Notes under the pieces: generated by a model
Database searches by the model: none
Told to the model about the DNA's origin: nothing
Seen by the model: the letters and a program-made list of their open reading frames with translations, nothing else
Position numbers and translations under genes: made by a program
NCBI RefSeq assembly: GCF_003259315.1
Contig: NZ_QLLT01000012.1
Span: forward strand, 62,001-126,000
DNA: 64,000 nucleotides
Direction of reading: 5' to 3'
Origin: Kitasatospora sp. SolWspMP-SS2h
GTDB lineage: Bacteria > Actinomycetota > Actinomycetes > Streptomycetales > Streptomycetaceae
In this document: positions 60,767-64,000 of the stretch, one piece after another
How the letters are laid out: every line of letters starts with the position of its first letter
Position numbering within the stretch: position 1 is the stretch's first letter

Positions 60767-61039
60767 TCAACCCGTGCCCTGGTCCTGGTCGTTCGCCTGG
60801 ATGCTGTCCGTGTCGGTGGGCGCGCTCTGCCCACCGCTCTGACCGTCGCCGCCACCCGTACTGGTGGGCGAACTCGTGTTGGTGCCGGTGCCGTGCGCGC
60901 CCAACTCGACCGTGCGGCCGTGCTCGTCCACGATCACGGCAATCTGCGTCTCGGGGTCGATCACGGGAGTGAACTGCGGGACGGCGGCGCTCGGCGCGTA
61001 CGGCGCCATGCGGGTGGTGCCCCACGGTGTGGTCGTCAT
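60767..61039 (-). CDS. tgmA: Graspetide precursor peptide (TgmA family)
   Basis: A 90-residue precursor. The leader has MAPYAP, IDPETQ (about residues 27-32) and VELGAHGT (44-51), all family features. The C-terminal 40 residues are rich in Thr/Ser acceptors and Asp donors (TSSPTSTGGGDG, APTDTDS, ANDQDQGTG). No Cys. GGAGG stands 10 bp before the ATG. Confidence 0.9.
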   Translation of the reverse strand: MTTTPWGTTRMAPYAPSAAVPQFTPVIDPETQIAVIVDEHGRTVELGAHGTGTNTSSPTSTGGGDGQSGGQSAPTDTDSIQANDQDQGTG

Positions 61040-61140
61040 CTGTGCGGTACCTCCGAATCCTGGTGGTGCGGGCAGGGTGAACCCCGTCCGGGCATGCCAT
61101 GGGATGCGGACAGTGAGTGACCGTCCGTGTATCCATAGTT

Positions 61141-61199
61141 GCGATATCGCTGACGGACCGCCAGCATCTGAACTGGACAGTACGAACCTGGGAGTTCAG
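61141..61199. promoter_or_regulatory. Candidate operators in the XRE/graspetide divergent promoter
   Basis: GCGATATCGC (61141-61150, perfect palindrome) and the inverted repeat CTGAACT-N18-AGTTCAG (61168-61174 and 61193-61199) lie between the graspetide precursor and the XRE gene. One or both may bind the XRE protein. Confidence 0.5.
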
Positions 61200-61213
61200 T
61201 TGGGGCGGCCGCT

Positions 61214-62062
61214 ATGAACAAGAAGGATCTTGATCCCACGCTCTCCCCCGCGCACGCGTTCGGGGTCCAGCTCCGGCGTTCGCGCGAGTCGAAGGGACTC
61301 ACGCAGGCCCAGTTGGGGAAGCTACTAGGCATCACCGGCACCTACGTCGGCTGCTTCGAGCGCGCGAGCCGGACTCCCCACATCGATACCGTGACCAGGG
61401 CGGACGAAGTACTGGAGACCGGCGGGACGCTGGCGCTCCTGCACTGGAACATCCGGCACTCCGCGTTGTTCGAAGGCTTTCCGGAATTCGCCGAGCGCGA
61501 GGCGGAGGCCACCGAGCTACGGCTCTTCGAGATCGGCATCGTGCCCGGCCTGCTCCAGACTCCGGAGTATGCACAGACCGAGGTCGCCGGTCTGGTCGCC
61601 CGAGGGACCATTTCAACTGAACAAGCCGCCGAGCGGCTGTCTTTCCGCCTTGCCCGACAGACTGTGATCACCCGCCAACAGCCGCCGGTGGTCCACGTCG
61701 TGATGGACGAGAGCGCGCTTCACTGGCAACTCGGCGGCCCGTCGGTGATGGTGCCCCAGTTACGGCACCTCGAAGAACTGGCCGAACTGCCGCACGTGAT
61801 CATCCAAGTGGCACCGTTCACCCTCGGCGCCCGTCGCCCGTTCCATTCCGCCGTGACACTGCTCACCCTCCCCGATCACAGCCGGATCGGTTACGGGGAG
61901 ACCACGAAGCGGGGCTACCTCGAACGAGACCTCCTCACTGTTCAGCAGTGGTCCAGGGACTACGACCGCTTGCAGGTCGACGCGCCGTCCGTAGCCGACT
62001 CGGTGGCGATGATCCGTGCCGTACGGAAGGAACTGGAACGACGCCCCCTGTCCGCGACCTGA
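61214..62062 (+). CDS. XRE-family regulator with DUF5753 (Scr1 type), one TTA codon
   Basis: A 282-residue protein: N-terminal helix-turn-helix (LRRSRESKGLTQAQLGKLLGITGTYVGCFERASRTPHIDTV) and a C-terminal DUF5753 domain (LFEIGIVPGLLQTPEYAQTEVAGL, MDESALHWQLGG). Leu at codon 61760-61762 is TTA, so translation may depend on the bldA tRNA. It is divergent from the graspetide operon and followed by a DUF397 gene. Confidence 0.92.
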   Translation: MNKKDLDPTLSPAHAFGVQLRRSRESKGLTQAQLGKLLGITGTYVGCFERASRTPHIDTVTRADEVLETGGTLALLHWNIRHSALFEGFPEFAEREAEATELRLFEIGIVPGLLQTPEYAQTEVAGLVARGTISTEQAAERLSFRLARQTVITRQQPPVVHVVMDESALHWQLGGPSVMVPQLRHLEELAELPHVIIQVAPFTLGARRPFHSAVTLLTLPDHSRIGYGETTKRGYLERDLLTVQQWSRDYDRLQVDAPSVADSVAMIRAVRKELERRPLSAT

Positions 62063-62262
62063 GCGCCGCGCGTTGGACCAAGTCGAGCTACAGCGCCAAC
62101 GGCGGGCAGTGCGTCGAACCGGCGCTGAACCTCGTTCAGGTCCACGGCATCGTCCCGGTCCGCGACTCGAAGGATCCCGAGGGCCCTGCCCTGGTGTTCC
62201 CCACCGCTGCCTGGGCGGCCTTCGCCTCGGCCGTCCGCAGTGGCGAACTCGGCTCGGTCTGA
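62059..62262 (+). CDS. DUF397 protein with a CTG start
   Basis: A 67-residue DUF397 protein (ARWTKSSYSANGGQCVEPALNL, VPVRDSKDPEGPALVFPTAAWAAFASAVRSGE). Such genes usually start in an ATGA/GTGA overlap with the XRE gene; here the overlap is CTGA (62059-62062). The only other in-frame start (GTG at 61948) lies deep in the XRE gene. DUF397 partners of XRE/DUF5753 regulators may form toxin-antitoxin-like or regulatory pairs. Confidence 0.85.
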   Translation: MSAARWTKSSYSANGGQCVEPALNLVQVHGIVPVRDSKDPEGPALVFPTAAWAAFASAVRSGELGSV

Positions 62263-62280
62263 CAGCACCCCGCTCCGCCG

Positions 62281-62301
62281 AGCCCCCTCCCGCAGGGGGC
62301 T
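62281..62301 (+). terminator. Intrinsic terminator after DUF397
   Basis: AGCCCCCT-CCCGC-AGGGGGCT, an 8-bp perfect stem followed by TTC. Confidence 0.75.
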
Positions 62302-62312
62302 TTCGGCCGTCC

Positions 62313-62554
62313 TGAGGGCTGTTCCCGTAACTGATCTTCGGGGTGGTCGAGAGCCAGGCTCGCTGACTGCCGGGGCGTTGGTCTGTGCGGCCTGAAGAAG
62401 TTTGTGCAGGCGGGCGATGCCGGGCATCGCGTGGTGGATGCCGTCTCCCTTGAGTCGGCAGTCCGTCAGGGTCTTCCAGGTCCTCATCCGCGCGAAGACG
62501 TGCTCGACGCGGGCCCGCACCTGCTTGTGCTCACGGTTGTGCTCGACCTGTCAC
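62313..62554 (-). pseudogene. IS5-type transposase fragment
   Basis: The minus strand encodes the C-terminal part of a DDE transposase: KQVRARVEHVFARMRTWK, LTDCRLKGDGIHHAMPGIARL. An in-frame TGA cuts it upstream and the N-terminal two-thirds is missing. A sequence GGGCTGTTCCCGTAACTGATC near 62316-62336 may be the terminal inverted repeat. Decayed remnant. Confidence 0.8.
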
Positions 62555-63007
62555 TCGGCCAGTGGTGGTAGTCGCCGTAGCCGAGTCGGTGCCGAGCGGC
62601 CAGCGGTAACCGGCATCATGCAAACCGGCCAGGGCCGCATGATCGTTGGACACCAGCACTTGGGCCAGTCGAGCTGCGGCCGCGACCACAGCAGGCCAGC
62701 CAGGGGAATCCAGATAGACCTCGTCGCGGGCATCAGCGCCGACCGAGTCCTGCACTGCGCTGTACGCAGCACCGAGACGGGACATCAACTCGACTTCCTG
62801 CTTGGTACGAAGGGACTGCCCCAACCACGGCAGCGGATTGTTCGCATCGCAGAAGTCATCGAAAAGCACGTGCACCGTGTGGTCGAGATCCTCGAACTGC
62901 TCCGGATCCGGCCACACCTCTCGCTGCCATGTCGGACTGGCCAACGCCACAACAGCGGGCACGAGGTGAAGGCGGTAGAAGGGCAGAGCAATGCCGTGAT
63001 CGATCAC
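62531..63007 (-). CDS. SCO4402-family protein, 3' end replaced by IS sequence
   Basis: A 158-residue frame with the SCO4402-family core (ASPTWQREVWPDPEQFEDLDHTVHVLFDDF, PLPWLGQSLRTKQEVELMSRLG, YLDSPGWPAVVAAAARLAQVL). The last residues (GRVTGRAQP) are read from the adjoining transposase remnant, so the original C-terminus is lost. GTG start. Function of the family unknown. Confidence 0.78.
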   Translation of the reverse strand: MIDHGIALPFYRLHLVPAVVALASPTWQREVWPDPEQFEDLDHTVHVLFDDFCDANNPLPWLGQSLRTKQEVELMSRLGAAYSAVQDSVGADARDEVYLDSPGWPAVVAAAARLAQVLVSNDHAALAGLHDAGYRWPLGTDSATATTTTGRVTGRAQP

Positions 63008-63020
63008 CAGCCGAGACTAC

Positions 63021-63521
63021 TCACCCAGTGATCGGCCGGACAGTTCCCGGCCGGGTGGTGTCACCGTCACAGCTACTCGAACTGGAAGAACGGATGAAGC
63101 AGTCCCGAGGCTGGGAGATCGCGAACAGGGCGCGATCGGTCATCGACCGGGCGGTCAGCGGATCGACGGAGGTGCGGGCGGCGGTGCTCCAGGACGGGGC
63201 GAGCGGACCGGCGTCGGTGAAGTCCGGCGGGTGGAGCGAGATCACTCGGATGCCCTCGGGGCGCAGCCGGGCTGAGAGCACGTCGGCGAAGCCTGCTTGA
63301 GCGGCCTTGGCGCTGGAGAACGCCGGGTGCGAGGCGGAGCGGTGGTTGCGCGGCTCGGCGCCGGCGGAGACCAGGTTGACCACGTCGGCGGAAGCGCGCG
63401 GCAGCGGGAGCAGGTGGCGGGTGAGCGGGACGGTGGCGGCGATGGTGCCGGCGGCGGCCTCCGCAGCGGTCTTCCGCGCCGGTGACGACCAGGACGGTCG
63501 GCCAGTTCCATCGGTGGCCAC
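63021..63521 (-). pseudogene. SDR-family pseudogene
   Basis: The minus strand keeps the second half of a short-chain dehydrogenase (TVPLTRHLLPLPRASADVVNLVSAGAEPRNHRSASHPAFSSAKAAQAGFADVL). The N-terminal WPTVLVVTGA-type strand is in another frame and the segment between them is missing. The catalytic Tyr of Y-x3-K is Phe. Frameshift and internal deletion indicate decay. Confidence 0.75.
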
Positions 63522-63563
63522 CTCTCGGTGGCGCGTTCCCGGTGGGGGAACATACCGGTACGG

Positions 63564-64000
63564 ATGGAGGGAGCCGGGGTGCGGGGCTGGGGTGCGGAGG
63601 TGGCGGTGGTGTGCGGGTGTGGGGCGCGGGCGTGGCGGGAGGTGGGGCAGTCCGTTCGGGGTGGGCGGCTGTGCTGGGACGCGGAGTTGCGGTGTGCGGG
63701 GTGCGGGGGCGGCGGCTGTCCGGGGTTCGGGGAGGGGGACGCGCCGGGCTGGGTCCGTGGGCCGCTGCTGGAGCGGTACGGGCCGGTGGTGGTGCGGTTG
63801 GTCGATCCGGGGGCGGGGCGGGGTGCGGTGCTGCGGGTGGTGCGGGCGGCCTGGCCGGTGACGTTGTCGCAGGCCGTCGAGGTGCTGGGGCGGCTGGCCG
63901 GGGAGGGGGTGGCGGGGACACCCGCGGAGGCGGCGTGGCTGTGCGGGCGGTTGGCGGGGCAGGGGGTGGCGGCCGAGGCCGTGCCCGGTCCGGCGGGGGC
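63564..64000 (+). CDS. Hypothetical protein, 5' part only (runs off the window)
   Basis: From an ATG at 63564 an open frame continues to the end (145 codons). It begins MEGAGVRGWGAEVAVVCGCGA, has Cys pairs (CGC, CAGC) and ends in RVVRAAWPVTLSQAVEVLGRLAGEGVAGTPAEAAWLCGRL, which resembles the C-terminal domain of ribosomal protein L7/L12 found in some actinomycete hypotheticals. Codon bias (G/C third positions) favours this frame. No clear ribosome site. Confidence 0.55.
   Translation, partial: MEGAGVRGWGAEVAVVCGCGARAWREVGQSVRGGRLCWDAELRCAGCGGGGCPGFGEGDAPGWVRGPLLERYGPVVVRLVDPGAGRGAVLRVVRAAWPVTLSQAVEVLGRLAGEGVAGTPAEAAWLCGRLAGQGVAAEAVPGPAG

Overview
The window is very GC-rich (well above 70% by eye), with GTG starts, many 4-base ATGA/GTGA gene overlaps and actinomycete families throughout (SARP, Scr1-type XRE with DUF397, DUF1876, F420-type LLM oxidoreductase, sigma-R and iron-box promoters). 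It fits a Streptomycetaceae chromosome arm (Streptomyces or Kitasatospora). No rRNA, tRNA or CRISPR array was seen. The gene content is mostly accessory and specialised metabolism.

Region 1 (1-10.3 kb) starts with a SARP activator. It is followed by KAS III, an acyl carrier protein, KAS II and a GMC oxidoreductase on the plus strand, then an LLM oxidoreductase and an alpha/beta hydrolase on the minus strand, then an O-methyltransferase, a thioesterase and an MFS exporter on the plus strand. The divergent promoter region at 7.25-7.32 kb carries two mirror-image triplets of a heptamer spaced exactly 11 bp, the layout of a SARP operator. This ties the region into one regulon that probably makes a small fatty-acyl-type product. 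A Fur-family repressor with a divergent catalase-peroxidase (10.4-13.2 kb) and a dimethylargininase follow.

Region 2 (14.2-29.1 kb) is a long, mostly translationally coupled minus-strand gene set and the most interesting part. It encodes a lysine/ornithine N-monooxygenase, a methionyl-tRNA-synthetase-like protein, a glycine/D-amino-acid-oxidase-like flavoprotein, an MFS protein, two ATP-grasp ligases, two tandem acyl-CoA-dehydrogenase-fold flavoproteins, a cobalamin-type radical SAM protein, an atypical response regulator, a free-standing cupin, a small unknown protein and a berberine-bridge-type oxidase. N-hydroxylase, MetRS-like protein, cupin and FAD oxidase together are the known toolkit for N-N bond (hydrazine) formation. 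In characterised systems the cupin and MetRS are fused; here they are separate. An N-N-containing product is inferred, possibly lipid-tailed if regions 1 and 2 cooperate.

Region 3 (29.3-43 kb) holds a secreted propeller-like protein, a solitary divergent hemC, an SDR, a VOC protein, a UbiA prenyltransferase divergent from a type III PKS / methyltransferase / flavin hydroxylase operon (phenolic-lipid type), a LysR/SnoaL pair and a Yx(FWY)xxD-repeat lipoprotein.

Region 4 (40.8-46.5 kb) is a TetR regulon. Two distant promoters share the same architecture and an identical 16-bp operator. They drive a kinase plus acyl-CoA dehydrogenase pair (the split form of ACAD10/11) and an SDR-SDR-quinone oxidoreductase operon.

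Region 5 (46.5-57.9 kb) contains an iron-box-controlled HugZ-like protein, a ferredoxin-reductase-like flavoprotein, thioredoxin behind a sigma-R promoter, a MarR/LigB divergent pair with two palindromes, lipoproteins, a tandemly repeated spacer and a Tat-exported multicopper oxidase.

Region 6 (57.9-64 kb) has a graspetide-type RiPP cluster (precursor, ATP-grasp ligase, isoaspartyl-methyltransferase-like enzyme, two small proteins) divergent from an XRE/DUF397 regulatory pair. Decayed DNA follows: an IS5-type transposase fragment, an SCO4402-family gene cut by it and an SDR pseudogene. The window ends in a partial gene.
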